A stretch of DNA of 64,000 nucleotides from JAOSJT01 sp035362335. Its GTDB lineage: Bacteria > Bacteroidota > Ignavibacteria > SZUA-365. A program made the position numbers and the translations under genes. The DNA lies in contig DAOSDL010000002.1 in the NCBI GenBank assembly GCA_035362335.1, positions 196,993 through 260,992 on the forward strand, in the 5' to 3' direction. This document shows, one piece after another, positions 9,574 to 18,177 of the stretch (position 1 is its first letter; each line of letters opens with the position of its first letter). Below the pieces are notes generated by a model that had not been told where the DNA came from, did no database searches, and saw nothing but the letters and a program-made list of their open reading frames with translations.

Positions 9574-10705
9574 CATCGCCTCCTTCGCCTTCGTGGTGAA
9601 ACATCCACGCCGTGCCTTCCTCATCCACAAGCAACACGCCACGTTCACTCAGCAAGGGAACCATGGCGCTGCGTTTCGGCACGCGGACGAGCGGCTCGAA
9701 ATCATCGCGCTCGCGCCGCAGCACACCAAGAGTTCCGTCCCGCTGCATCAGCAACAGTCCATCAAACGCCGGGACGGGAGTCGCACCCGGCAAACCCCGC
9801 GTCCGCCAGGTATGGCGCGTCGTGCCATCACGCGCATCGAGCAGCAGCACGCGGCCGTCGGCCAGGGCAACCACCACATTGCCATTCCACAGCGCGGGAG
9901 CAACATGGCATTCCGCCCCCAGCGAAACCGAGGCGCGGACGGCTCCACTCTGAAGGTCAACGATGCACAAAGCACCGGCGCGGTTCACCGCCACCGCAGC
10001 ATCACCCACCACCATCGGTCCGGCCACGTAGGCGACGCCACTCGCGTGCCGCCACAACTCCGCACCATCGCGCAGCGCAAGTCCGCGCATATCGCCGTGC
10101 ATATCGGTCACAAGGAGGACGTCCCGTCCCGCCGCTGGTCCGGCGCTGAATGCGGTGCGGAATTCGCGCGTCCACACAAGCGATGAATCCGGTATGGAAT
10201 AGCGTTGCACGCGGCCTGTCACCGTAGTGATGTACACCGAGGCGCTGTCGACGCACACTGCGCTTTCCACGGGATCGATGCGACGTTCCCACAGCAGCGC
10301 GGCGCTGCGCACATCGTAACATTGCAGGGTGGCTTCGGAGCCATTGCCCGCCACCAGCAAGCGCTCGCCCGCAAGCGCGGGGCTGCCATCGATGTACCAC
10401 CGCGTATTGATGCGTCCAACCTGCTCGCCGCTGTTGAGCGAGAGGATGTCCACAATGCCACCCAGCACGGGAACGAAGGCCAGATCGCCCAGCAACAGCG
10501 GAGTTCCCGCTCCGGTGTAACCCGACAGCGAGCGATCCCAGGCCGGCACGAGCGTGCGCAACACCTGTGGTCGCGCACCGTTGCGCTGCGCGTTGCCGCC
10601 CTCCTGCGTCCAATCCCAGGCACCCGCGGCGGGTGCCACGTCCATGAAGCTGCTCTGTGAACAGGCAGCGAACAGCAGGCCAAGCATGAGGATGGCTATG
10701 CGCAT
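9563..10705 (-). CDS. PQQ-like beta-propeller lipoprotein
   Basis: 380 residues beginning MRIAILMLGLLFAACSQ, with a lipobox and Cys15, so probably anchored to a membrane from the periplasmic side. WDWTQEGGNAQRNG and repeated blades (GDLAFVPVLGG, DGSPALAGERLLVAG, VCVDSASVYITTVTG, ALWNGNVVVALADGRVLLLDARDG) resemble the PQQ/BamB-type propeller. BamB is a lipoprotein of the outer-membrane barrel-assembly complex; whether this protein does the same is inference. The gene starts inside the stop codon of the upstream barrel-containing gene (TGATG), which makes co-synthesis likely. The next gene encodes a PEGA membrane protein, so the trio looks like an envelope module. Confidence 0.78.
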   Translation of the reverse strand: MRIAILMLGLLFAACSQSSFMDVAPAAGAWDWTQEGGNAQRNGARPQVLRTLVPAWDRSLSGYTGAGTPLLLGDLAFVPVLGGIVDILSLNSGEQVGRINTRWYIDGSPALAGERLLVAGNGSEATLQCYDVRSAALLWERRIDPVESAVCVDSASVYITTVTGRVQRYSIPDSSLVWTREFRTAFSAGPAAGRDVLLVTDMHGDMRGLALRDGAELWRHASGVAYVAGPMVVGDAAVAVNRAGALCIVDLQSGAVRASVSLGAECHVAPALWNGNVVVALADGRVLLLDARDGTTRHTWRTRGLPGATPVPAFDGLLLMQRDGTLGVLRRERDDFEPLVRVPKRSAMVPLLSERGVLLVDEEGTAWMFHHEGEGGDDER

Positions 10706-13497
10706 CAGAAATCCCATCCGAAGAAAAATTGGTGGTACATGTCGCCCTGCAACTGCGTGAAATTCCGCTCGATGCGTTTGCCGATGTCGTAACGCAACAC
10801 CAGAATGCCGAAAAGGCTGAAGCGCAATCCCGCGCCAATGCTTCCGAGTGTTTCTCCGTAGTGCTCGTCCCAGCTGTTTCCCGCGTCGACGAACACTGCT
10901 CCACGCATGATACCCAGATTGATGGAACCGAACGGCAGATCGAAACCCACGCGATCCAGCACGGGGAAGCGCAGCTCCACGCTGCTCAACCAGCGCTTCG
11001 TGCCGCGTATAGACCAACGGGGCCATCCGCGCAAATCCCAACTGCCGCCCAGAAAATAGCGCCGCGCCTCCTTGCCGTGATTGTACAGGAATTCGAAGCG
11101 CGTGGCAACAGCCGAGCGGAGGCCGATGCGGAAGTATCGGCGATAATCGAACATCGCCGAATAGTAGTTCACATTCGAATACCGCAGGTCGGTGGTGTAG
11201 GACAAGGTGAGGTTGAAACGATTCCCATCGATCGGTCCTGTCCAATAGTACAACGCGTTGTCCTTCACATACGATACGCTGTTGGTGAGCAACAAGGCCT
11301 TGCGCTGCCGCACCTCGGCCAGGGCTTCCTTGTCGGAACTGCTCAGCGACACCGAACCTTCAAAGCGCCGGAACTTGCTCAACGGATACGCCACGGCGAA
11401 ATAGCTGCCGAATGCGCGCTCGCGGAAGTAACGGTCCGGATCGAGCAAATCGTAGCGCCGTCCGGCGTAATGAAACATGCCGTAACTGTATGGATGCTTG
11501 CGCCCAAGCGAAATGCGCGACACGGCGATGTTGAAGCTGCTGAGGAATTCACTCGACGTCTGCGCGGTGTTGTACAGCAGAAAATAGTATCGATCATCAC
11601 CCAGCATATCGCTCACGCTCAGTGCCGCGCCTCCCACCGTGCCGAATACGGGATCGGTGGAAATGGCGCTCTGGGCGATGTCGATCTGATACTGCTTGTC
11701 GTACTGCACCCGCGTCACATCACCGCCTCCAGCGTGGGTGGCTACGCTCCATGGATCCGTGGCGCGGTAAGGCCGCAACGGTCGCACCACGGGCAGGGAA
11801 TCAAGGCGCTCCAGCGCCAATCCGAGACGATTGATGGTGAAGGCCCCGGCATCGTAGGCGGAAAACAACACGTCTCCATCCTCTGTCCAATGCGGATCGA
11901 ACGCCGCCGTGGTGAAGCTGCTCGCGCGTCGCACTTCCGGCAACATTCCCGCCACGCCTTCCGCGCGCAGCACATGCAGATTGTGCGTGCCATCGCGATC
12001 GCTTGTGCACACGATCCACGCGCCGTCGGCGCTCCACGCGGGCGAGAGATAGTTGCAACTGTCCTGCGTCAGCGCGGTGATGCGCGCCGTGGCGAGATCG
12101 AACAGATAGAGATTGTACATCCCCTCCGCGCCATGGCGGCCACGGTCGGAGGCGAAGAGCAGTCGCTCTCCGTCTGGAGACCATTGCACATCGCGGTCGT
12201 CATAACTGTCGCGCGTGAGGCGATCGACGGCGCGGCTGCGAAGATCCAGGATGTACACATCCTGTTCACCCGCCGCGTTGAGCGCCGAACAGGCGATGCG
12301 CGTGCCATCGGGCGAAAACGAGGGGGTGCCGATCATCACCACATCGCGCAGGCTGAAGGTCGTACGCATGCGGCGCGCCGGCACATCGTACAGATGCAGC
12401 ACATCGCGCTCGCCACTTTTCGTCACGAAGGCGAGCAAGCCATCGGGTCCGAGGGCCAGGCGCGGACCGAAGAGATGGAAGGATTCGAAACGATCATCGC
12501 GCTCGCCACGCACAAGCTGCTCGGCCTCGCCTCCGGTGATCGAGCGCATGAACACACCGGTGTACCCATCGGTGTTGGCAATGTAGAGCACATACGTGGA
12601 ATCGCCCCGACGGTAGTACAGCGGCTTGGCGTTGAATCCCTCGCGCAGTATCGGCGTCGATGCGTCGGAAGGACGGTCGTGCGTGGCCATCAGCGGATAG
12701 TAGCGCTTGCGCAAATCGCGCATCCAGCGGCGATCGAATTCCTCGGCGCTCACTCCGAGTGTGAGCTGCATCACCGCCGAAAACTCCTCGGCCTTCCAGA
12801 AATTGTCGATCAGTCGCAGTACGTAATCCCTGCCGAATTCCCGCGCGATGAAGCCCATCGCATCCTGGCCGAGCTTGTACATGAGAAAACTGCCGCTGAT
12901 CATCCACATGGCCGATGTGGGTACGGCGTAGCCGTTGAGCACGGCGTCGCGCACCACCATTTCGGCCTGGCTGTCCCATTGCGTGGAGTAGTATTCGGCC
13001 AGTCCTTCCACATACCACAACGGCAAATAGCGGTCGGCGCGCTGGCCGCGCGCGCGCATCACCCGCTCGAGCTTGTTGTGCATGAACACATGTACCAGCT
13101 CGTGGTTGATCACGTGGCGGAATTGCTCGAGCGAGCCGGCGCTCGGTATCACCACGCGGCCTTTCAGAAATTCGAAAAATCCTCCCACCCCATCCGGAAT
13201 AAAACCCGGGGTGACGTTGGTCTGCTGGAAGTGAATCGGCGAGCTGTAGAAAATCAGCGGAATGCGGTGGAGGATGGTGAAGTTGAACTCCCGCTCCAGG
13301 CGCGCGAAACTTTCCTCGGCCATGGTCGCGCCTTTGCCCGCGAGTTGCTCCATCTCCGGATAGTAGTAAATGTCGAAATGCTCGGTGCGCAGAATGCGCC
13401 AGTCGAATTCGGTGTAGGAAATCTTGTTCCTTCCGAAAGGCAGGAATTGCGCCTGCAACTCCGATCCCGCGAGCAGGAGGAGCAGCAGAACCACCAC
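10705..13497 (-). CDS. Gluzincin-like metallopeptidase fused to TolB-type propeller and BamA-like outer-membrane barrel
   Basis: About 930 residues in three parts. Part 1 (about 20-290) is a peptidase-MA-like domain with HELVH at 132-136 and a downstream EGLAEYY, the zinc-ligand layout of gluzincins. Part 2 (about 300-590) is a WD40/TolB-like propeller with SFSPDGTRIACSA, QWSPDGERLLFASD and AWSADGAWIVCTSD. Part 3 (about 620-930) is a surface-antigen/BamA-type barrel with FLGGSWDLRGW and GAVFVDAGNSW, ending in aromatic FFFGWDF as outer-membrane proteins do. The start is uncertain: no ATG lies between the upstream stop codon and the hydrophobic signal (LLLLLLAG...LQAQ), so GTG 13497 or 13494, or another non-ATG codon, must be used, and no clear Shine-Dalgarno is seen. 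Function is unknown; a surface-anchored protease or a barrel-biogenesis factor is inference. Confidence 0.8.
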   Translation of the reverse strand: MVVLLLLLLAGSELQAQFLPFGRNKISYTEFDWRILRTEHFDIYYYPEMEQLAGKGATMAEESFARLEREFNFTILHRIPLIFYSSPIHFQQTNVTPGFIPDGVGGFFEFLKGRVVIPSAGSLEQFRHVINHELVHVFMHNKLERVMRARGQRADRYLPLWYVEGLAEYYSTQWDSQAEMVVRDAVLNGYAVPTSAMWMISGSFLMYKLGQDAMGFIAREFGRDYVLRLIDNFWKAEEFSAVMQLTLGVSAEEFDRRWMRDLRKRYYPLMATHDRPSDASTPILREGFNAKPLYYRRGDSTYVLYIANTDGYTGVFMRSITGGEAEQLVRGERDDRFESFHLFGPRLALGPDGLLAFVTKSGERDVLHLYDVPARRMRTTFSLRDVVMIGTPSFSPDGTRIACSALNAAGEQDVYILDLRSRAVDRLTRDSYDDRDVQWSPDGERLLFASDRGRHGAEGMYNLYLFDLATARITALTQDSCNYLSPAWSADGAWIVCTSDRDGTHNLHVLRAEGVAGMLPEVRRASSFTTAAFDPHWTEDGDVLFSAYDAGAFTINRLGLALERLDSLPVVRPLRPYRATDPWSVATHAGGGDVTRVQYDKQYQIDIAQSAISTDPVFGTVGGAALSVSDMLGDDRYYFLLYNTAQTSSEFLSSFNIAVSRISLGRKHPYSYGMFHYAGRRYDLLDPDRYFRERAFGSYFAVAYPLSKFRRFEGSVSLSSSDKEALAEVRQRKALLLTNSVSYVKDNALYYWTGPIDGNRFNLTLSYTTDLRYSNVNYYSAMFDYRRYFRIGLRSAVATRFEFLYNHGKEARRYFLGGSWDLRGWPRWSIRGTKRWLSSVELRFPVLDRVGFDLPFGSINLGIMRGAVFVDAGNSWDEHYGETLGSIGAGLRFSLFGILVLRYDIGKRIERNFTQLQGDMYHQFFFGWDF

Positions 13498-13627
13498 GCT
13501 TGGTACTATGGCTGCACGTGCTTCGATATCACCATCCGTTCATGCCGCGGTGACGGACGCGGGCGGCGCCTCCCGCCGTATTGCGCATCGGCGCCCGCGC
13601 CACGGGAGTTCCACGGGGCGTGGGCGA

Positions 13628-14689
13628 TCAGCGGCGCGCCAGCGCGTCCTTGAGTCTGTTGATATTGGCGATCGGAAAAGGGTCCACACCCGTGCCGACA
13701 GCAAGGTAAAAGCTAACCCAGTCGCCGAGGTAAATCAATCCCAAAATCCGTGAGAGCAATTCTTCTTCCTCGGCGTACACTTCCAGAACATTTCCGGCCA
13801 GCGGACGGATAATATCCAACGTCACATCCAGACGCGTGCGAATCTGTGGCAATTCATCGCGATCATGCAGCACCACAACACAAATGCGCTGCAGCAAATC
13901 GGGCTGTCGCTCCCAACCCACGATCTCGTTGTGATTCATTTCGGGCAGCACATTGCTCCATGCGAGGGTCTTCGCGTTCTCCTCGATCTGGCAGCGCCAG
14001 CGCTGCAACACCGCCTCCAGCGGATACTGTGCTCCGTAGAACACGGGCAGATGGTCGTGCAACGCCTCGGCGATGGTGATGGCGGGATTCTCGTCGTCGG
14101 TGTAATCGGCGAAGCGCTTGGCCAGGCGGTCGAGATCGGACACCAGCGCGCGAAGCGTGGATTCCTGAATGTCGAACAGGTCGCAGCGCGCGGCGATCAT
14201 GAGCAGCGGCGCGAACAGGTAGCCCAGGGCGCAGCGCGGCGCGAGTCCGCCCGGAATGATCGCGGCGGGAATACCCTGCGCCTCGGCGCGCTCAAGCAAT
14301 GCGCCTCCACTGGTCACCACCACGCACGCCGCTCCGCGGTCGCGGGCTGCATCAAAGGCGGCGAGAGACTCCTCCGTGCCGCCGGAATAGCTCATCACCA
14401 CCACCAGCGTGTGCGCATCCACCCAGGCCGGAAGCTGATAATCGCGATTGACCACAATGGGGCAGCGCGCCTTGTCGGCCACTACCATGCGCAACACATC
14501 GCCGCCAATGCCCGAACCACCCATGCCGCACACAAGCATCGCGCGAATCGCGCGCGTGTCCAGTCCCGTCAACGGCACGGTATTGCCAATATCCAACCCT
14601 GTGCGAATCTGTCCGGGAAAATCACACAGCACCGAGTACATATCGGTGGAATCGTAGGCGTGGATGCGGTCGGCGTACATGGAACTCAT
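13628..14689 (-). CDS. Bifunctional phosphoglucose/phosphomannose isomerase
   Basis: 353 residues from MSSMYADRIHAYDS. It is a SIS-domain protein of the short bifunctional PGI/PMI family first described in archaea, interconverting glucose-6-phosphate or mannose-6-phosphate with fructose-6-phosphate. VCGMGGSGIGGD and MSYSGGTEESL are the two sugar-phosphate-binding segments. NVLPEMNHNEIVGWE carries the catalytic Glu/His region. Length matches the family. It lies 87 nt downstream of a second, unrelated-clade glucose-6-phosphate isomerase (pgi), so it may mainly supply mannose-6-phosphate for surface polysaccharide; this is inference. An in-frame ATG nine nucleotides on, and one 60 nt upstream, are alternative starts; no strong ribosome site discriminates. 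Confidence 0.88.
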   Translation of the reverse strand: MSSMYADRIHAYDSTDMYSVLCDFPGQIRTGLDIGNTVPLTGLDTRAIRAMLVCGMGGSGIGGDVLRMVVADKARCPIVVNRDYQLPAWVDAHTLVVVMSYSGGTEESLAAFDAARDRGAACVVVTSGGALLERAEAQGIPAAIIPGGLAPRCALGYLFAPLLMIAARCDLFDIQESTLRALVSDLDRLAKRFADYTDDENPAITIAEALHDHLPVFYGAQYPLEAVLQRWRCQIEENAKTLAWSNVLPEMNHNEIVGWERQPDLLQRICVVVLHDRDELPQIRTRLDVTLDIIRPLAGNVLEVYAEEEELLSRILGLIYLGDWVSFYLAVGTGVDPFPIANINRLKDALARR

Positions 14690-14776
14690 GATGAAGCGCT
14701 CTGGAGAATGAAACAACGGTGATACAGCATTGATGGAACGAGAAATCACGCACCGGTCGATTACGCGAACACGGCG

Positions 14777-16105
14777 CTACCGCCCCGCCAGACGCGCGAG
14801 CAGACGCGCACGCTCTTCCTCGAAACCGGGTTTGTCGAGCAACGCGAACATATTGCGCTTGTACTCTTCCACGCCGGGCTGGTCGAAGGGATTCACGCCG
14901 AGCGCGTATCCGCCCAGCGCCACGGCGATTTCGAACATGTACAGCAAGCCGCCGAGCGCCTCCGCGTCGAGGCGTTCGAGCGTGATGGTGCTGTTGGGCA
15001 CGTCGCCGCTGCTGTGCGCCAGCGCTGTTCCCAGCAGCGCGTTGCGGTTGATTTCCGCAAAAGAGGTGCCGGCGAGGAAATTCAGGCCGTCGATATCCGC
15101 GTCGATGCGCGGCACCTCGAGGTCCTCGCCGGGGTGTTCTGCGTGCAGGAAGGTCTCGAACAGCATGCGCCTTCCGTCCTGAATGTACTGGCCCATGGAA
15201 TGCAGGTCTGTGGTGTTGTGAACGGCGGCGGGAAAGATTCCCTTCCCGTCCTTGCCCTCGCTTTCACCGAACAACTGCTTCCACCATTCCGCCACCTGCG
15301 TCAGCGCGGGTGTAAACGATGCCAGCACCTCCACCGGTCTGCCCGAACGATTCAGCGCATCGCGCAGCGCGGCATAGTGCAAGGCGGGATTTGCGGAGGG
15401 ATCGGGATCGAAGGCCACGGCGCGCATGGCAGCGGCACCCGCCAACAGCGCGCGTATGTCAATGCCCGCGGCGGCGATGGGCAGCAGACCCACCGGGGTG
15501 AATACCGAGAATCGTCCACCCACATCGTCCGGAATCACGAAGCGCTCGTAGCCGCTGTCCTTCGCCAGCGAAAGCAGGGCGCCGCGTGAGGAATCCGTGG
15601 TGGCCACAATGCGCCGCGCGGCTTCCTCCGCGCCGTAGCGCTGCTCCATCCAGGCGCGCAGCACACGAAACGCCAGCGCGGGTTCGGTGGTGGTACCGGA
15701 TTTCGAGATCACATTCACACACACGTCCCGCCCTTCGAGATGGCGCAGCAGGGCCCGCAAATACGCCCCGTCGATGTGGTGACCGGCGTAGAAAATCTCC
15801 ATACCCTCCCCGAACGGCGGTCGCAGGGCGTCGATCACCGCCCGGGCACCGAGGTAGGATCCGCCAATCCCCACCACGACCAGCGCGTCCGCCTGCGAGC
15901 GCAAGCGCTGCGCACAGGCCTCCAACGCGGGCAACAGCTCGCCGCTGCTCACAGGCAGATCCAGCCAGCCGAGAAAATCGTTGCCGGGACCATCACGGCG
16001 CTGCAGCGTTTCCAGTGCGGCGCGCACGCGCGCCAGGGATTCTTCCCACAGTGAGGCGACCGCGTCCTGGGCGTTGCGGCTGTCAATGCGTAGCGGGATG
16101 CTCAT
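14777..16105 (-). CDS. pgi: Glucose-6-phosphate isomerase
   Basis: 442 residues, the compact length seen in Gram-positive and Thermotoga-type Pgi. It interconverts glucose-6-phosphate and fructose-6-phosphate in glycolysis/gluconeogenesis. Visible motifs are VVVGIGGSYLGAR, NVISKSGTTTEP, the signature DDVGGRFSVFTPVG, and the C-terminal signature VNPFDQPGVEEYK with the active-site Lys. GGAGGA precedes the ATG. Its first 23 nt overlap the 3' end of ptsI, so the two are co-expressed. Confidence 0.95.
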   Translation of the reverse strand: MSIPLRIDSRNAQDAVASLWEESLARVRAALETLQRRDGPGNDFLGWLDLPVSSGELLPALEACAQRLRSQADALVVVGIGGSYLGARAVIDALRPPFGEGMEIFYAGHHIDGAYLRALLRHLEGRDVCVNVISKSGTTTEPALAFRVLRAWMEQRYGAEEAARRIVATTDSSRGALLSLAKDSGYERFVIPDDVGGRFSVFTPVGLLPIAAAGIDIRALLAGAAAMRAVAFDPDPSANPALHYAALRDALNRSGRPVEVLASFTPALTQVAEWWKQLFGESEGKDGKGIFPAAVHNTTDLHSMGQYIQDGRRMLFETFLHAEHPGEDLEVPRIDADIDGLNFLAGTSFAEINRNALLGTALAHSSGDVPNSTITLERLDAEALGGLLYMFEIAVALGGYALGVNPFDQPGVEEYKRNMFALLDKPGFEEERARLLARLAGR

Positions 16106-17882
16106 CGTGTCCTCCGTTGTTGCCGTTGGGCAGACTCGCGAACAGCGCCGGATGGCGTGCTCGCAAATCCTCGCTCAACAGTGCGCGCACCTCCAGCGAG
16201 GTGGACAGCGTCACCGCGCGCGAGGCCAATTCCACCGCATGCGCATGCGGCGTGCTGCGAATGATGTTCTTGATTTCGGGGATCACCGACGGCACCATGC
16301 TGAACTCATCCAGACCGAGACCCAGCAGCATGGTGGTGGCCAGCGGATTGCCGGCCATCTCGCCGCACATTCCCACCCAGATGCCGTTGCGATGTCCCGT
16401 ATCGATGATCTGTTTCACCGCGCGCACGACGGCGGGATGGAACTCCTGATACAGATCGGCGATCAGCTCGTTGTTGCGATCCACCGCCACGAGATATTGC
16501 ACCAGATCGTTGGTGCCAATGGAGAAAAAGTCCACCTCGCGTGCGATTTCATCGGCCACAAACACGGCCGATGGTACCTCGATCATCACGCCGACCTGCA
16601 TACCGCGATCGAAGGGAATGCGCTCGGCCGTCAATTCCTCGCGCACCGACTGCAGCATAGAGAGGGCCTTGCGCAACTCGAGCACACCGCTGATCATGGG
16701 AAACATGACGCGGATGTTTTTCATCGTCGATGCGCGAAGTATGGCGCGCAACTGCGCACGGAAAATCTCGGGCTTGTCGAGCATCATGCGTATGCCGCGC
16801 CAGCCGAGGAAGGGATTGTCTTCGTCGTAATGTCCGCTGAGCAATTTATCGCCGCCGATATCGAAGGTGCGGAAAATCACCGGCTGCGGATACAGCACGT
16901 GGGCGATTTCGCTGTAATCGATGTATTGCTCCTGCTCGGTGGGAAACTCGCCCTTCTCAAGATACAGATGCTCGGTGCGGTACAAGCCGATGCCGCGCGA
17001 TCCCTGCGTGATGACGTAGTCGAGTTCGTCCACGAATTCCGCGTTCGCCGACAATTCCACCGCATGGCCGTCGGGAGTGACGGAGGGTAAATCCACCAGT
17101 CCGGCCAACTCCCGCTCGAACACGCGGATGCGCTCGATTTTCGCGCGATAGCGCTCGAGCGTCTCGGGTGCGGGATGGAGGATGATGACGCCCTTCTGGC
17201 CATCGAGAATCATCAGGTCGCCGGTGTGAATTTCCGAACTCAGGGTCTGCAATCCGGTGACGGCGGGTATTTTCAGCGAACGTGCCAGAATCGCCGCGTG
17301 CGAGGTGATGCCGCCGAGATCGGTGGCGTAACCCAGGACGTCGTTGCGGCTGAAGAGAATGGTGTCGGACGGCGTGAGTTGCGCGGCGACGATGATGTGC
17401 TGACCTTCGACGGTATGGTGCAGGCGCTTTTTCTGCAGGGCGCGCAGCAGGCGCTGCCCCACCTCGTCGAGGTCGGCAACGCGCTCACGCAGCATTTCGT
17501 CCTCGGCCGCGCCCAGGAGCAGGCGGTACTTGCCGAGTTCGTTGTGAATGAGAAAATCGGCGTTCTTCTTCTCGTGCCGGATGCGGGCGAGCAATCCCTT
17601 GCGCAACTCCGGATCGTCGAGCATGAGCATTTGCCCGTCGAATATCGCGGCCGCGTTTTCGTCCAGGGTTTCGCGCGCGAAGGACGAAATTTTCGTCAGC
17701 TCGTCCCGACAGCGGTCAATGGCTTCGGTGAGCAGAGAGATTTCGTGCTCGATTTCCTCGTCCGAAAGCACGCGTTCGACCACGTACACTTCCTCCCGCT
17801 CGTACACGTACGCCGGGCCGATGGCAATGCCGCCCGAAGCGGGCAATCCTTTGTGAATGCGTTCCTGCGTGTATTCCGCCAT
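16083..17882 (-). CDS. ptsI: Phosphoenolpyruvate-protein phosphotransferase (enzyme I)
   Basis: 599 residues. It transfers phosphate from phosphoenolpyruvate to HPr. Phospho-acceptor His195 lies in GGITSHAAILAR. The TIM-barrel half has LYRTEHLYL, NPFLGWRGIRMML, SIGTNDLVQYLVAVDR and the proton-donor Cys in GMCGEMAGN. The N-terminal HPr-binding helical region is intact. The last ~20 residues (GNNGGHDEHPATH) are not conserved and overlap pgi. The gene follows ptsH by 15 nt. No EII permease gene is in the window, so a regulatory or incomplete PTS, as known in several Chlorobi/Bacteroidota, is possible (inference). Confidence 0.95.
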   Translation of the reverse strand: MAEYTQERIHKGLPASGGIAIGPAYVYEREEVYVVERVLSDEEIEHEISLLTEAIDRCRDELTKISSFARETLDENAAAIFDGQMLMLDDPELRKGLLARIRHEKKNADFLIHNELGKYRLLLGAAEDEMLRERVADLDEVGQRLLRALQKKRLHHTVEGQHIIVAAQLTPSDTILFSRNDVLGYATDLGGITSHAAILARSLKIPAVTGLQTLSSEIHTGDLMILDGQKGVIILHPAPETLERYRAKIERIRVFERELAGLVDLPSVTPDGHAVELSANAEFVDELDYVITQGSRGIGLYRTEHLYLEKGEFPTEQEQYIDYSEIAHVLYPQPVIFRTFDIGGDKLLSGHYDEDNPFLGWRGIRMMLDKPEIFRAQLRAILRASTMKNIRVMFPMISGVLELRKALSMLQSVREELTAERIPFDRGMQVGVMIEVPSAVFVADEIAREVDFFSIGTNDLVQYLVAVDRNNELIADLYQEFHPAVVRAVKQIIDTGHRNGIWVGMCGEMAGNPLATTMLLGLGLDEFSMVPSVIPEIKNIIRSTPHAHAVELASRAVTLSTSLEVRALLSEDLRARHPALFASLPNGNNGGHDEHPATH

Positions 17883-17897
17883 CCGTGGTCCCCGTGC

Positions 17898-18173
17898 CTA
17901 TCCTGGATTCAGTTCGCCGAAGCCCTCCTGGAACAGCGTGCAGATCGCTTCGGCCGCTTCCTCTTCATCGAGGCCCTCGAAGCGCAGGCGCAGCTTCGCG
18001 CCCTGTTCCGCCGCGAGAGTCATCACACCGATGATGCTCTTGCCGTTGATTTCGAAGCCGTCCTTGGTCACAAAAAATTCCGACTGGAAGCGCGCCGCTG
18101 TTTTCACGAGCATGGCGGCGGGCCGGGTGTGCAGACCGGATCGATTGGCTACGGTGACGTCGCGTTCTATCAT
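17898..18173 (-). CDS. ptsH: Phosphocarrier protein HPr
   Basis: 91 residues starting MIERDVTVANRSGLHTRP. His15 is the site phosphorylated by enzyme I. Ser46 in GKSIIGVMTLA matches the regulatory site modified by HPr kinase, so a serine-phosphorylation switch may operate. The gene starts 4 nt after the polyprenyl synthase stop and ends 15 nt before ptsI. Confidence 0.95.
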   Translation of the reverse strand: MIERDVTVANRSGLHTRPAAMLVKTAARFQSEFFVTKDGFEINGKSIIGVMTLAAEQGAKLRLRFEGLDEEEAAEAICTLFQEGFGELNPG

Positions 18174-18177
18174 GCGT

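Noticed and set aside
10729..13653. 974-codon open frame on the plus strand
   Set aside because: Antisense to the protease-barrel gene; His/Arg/Gly-rich with no motif, a GC-driven mirror frame.
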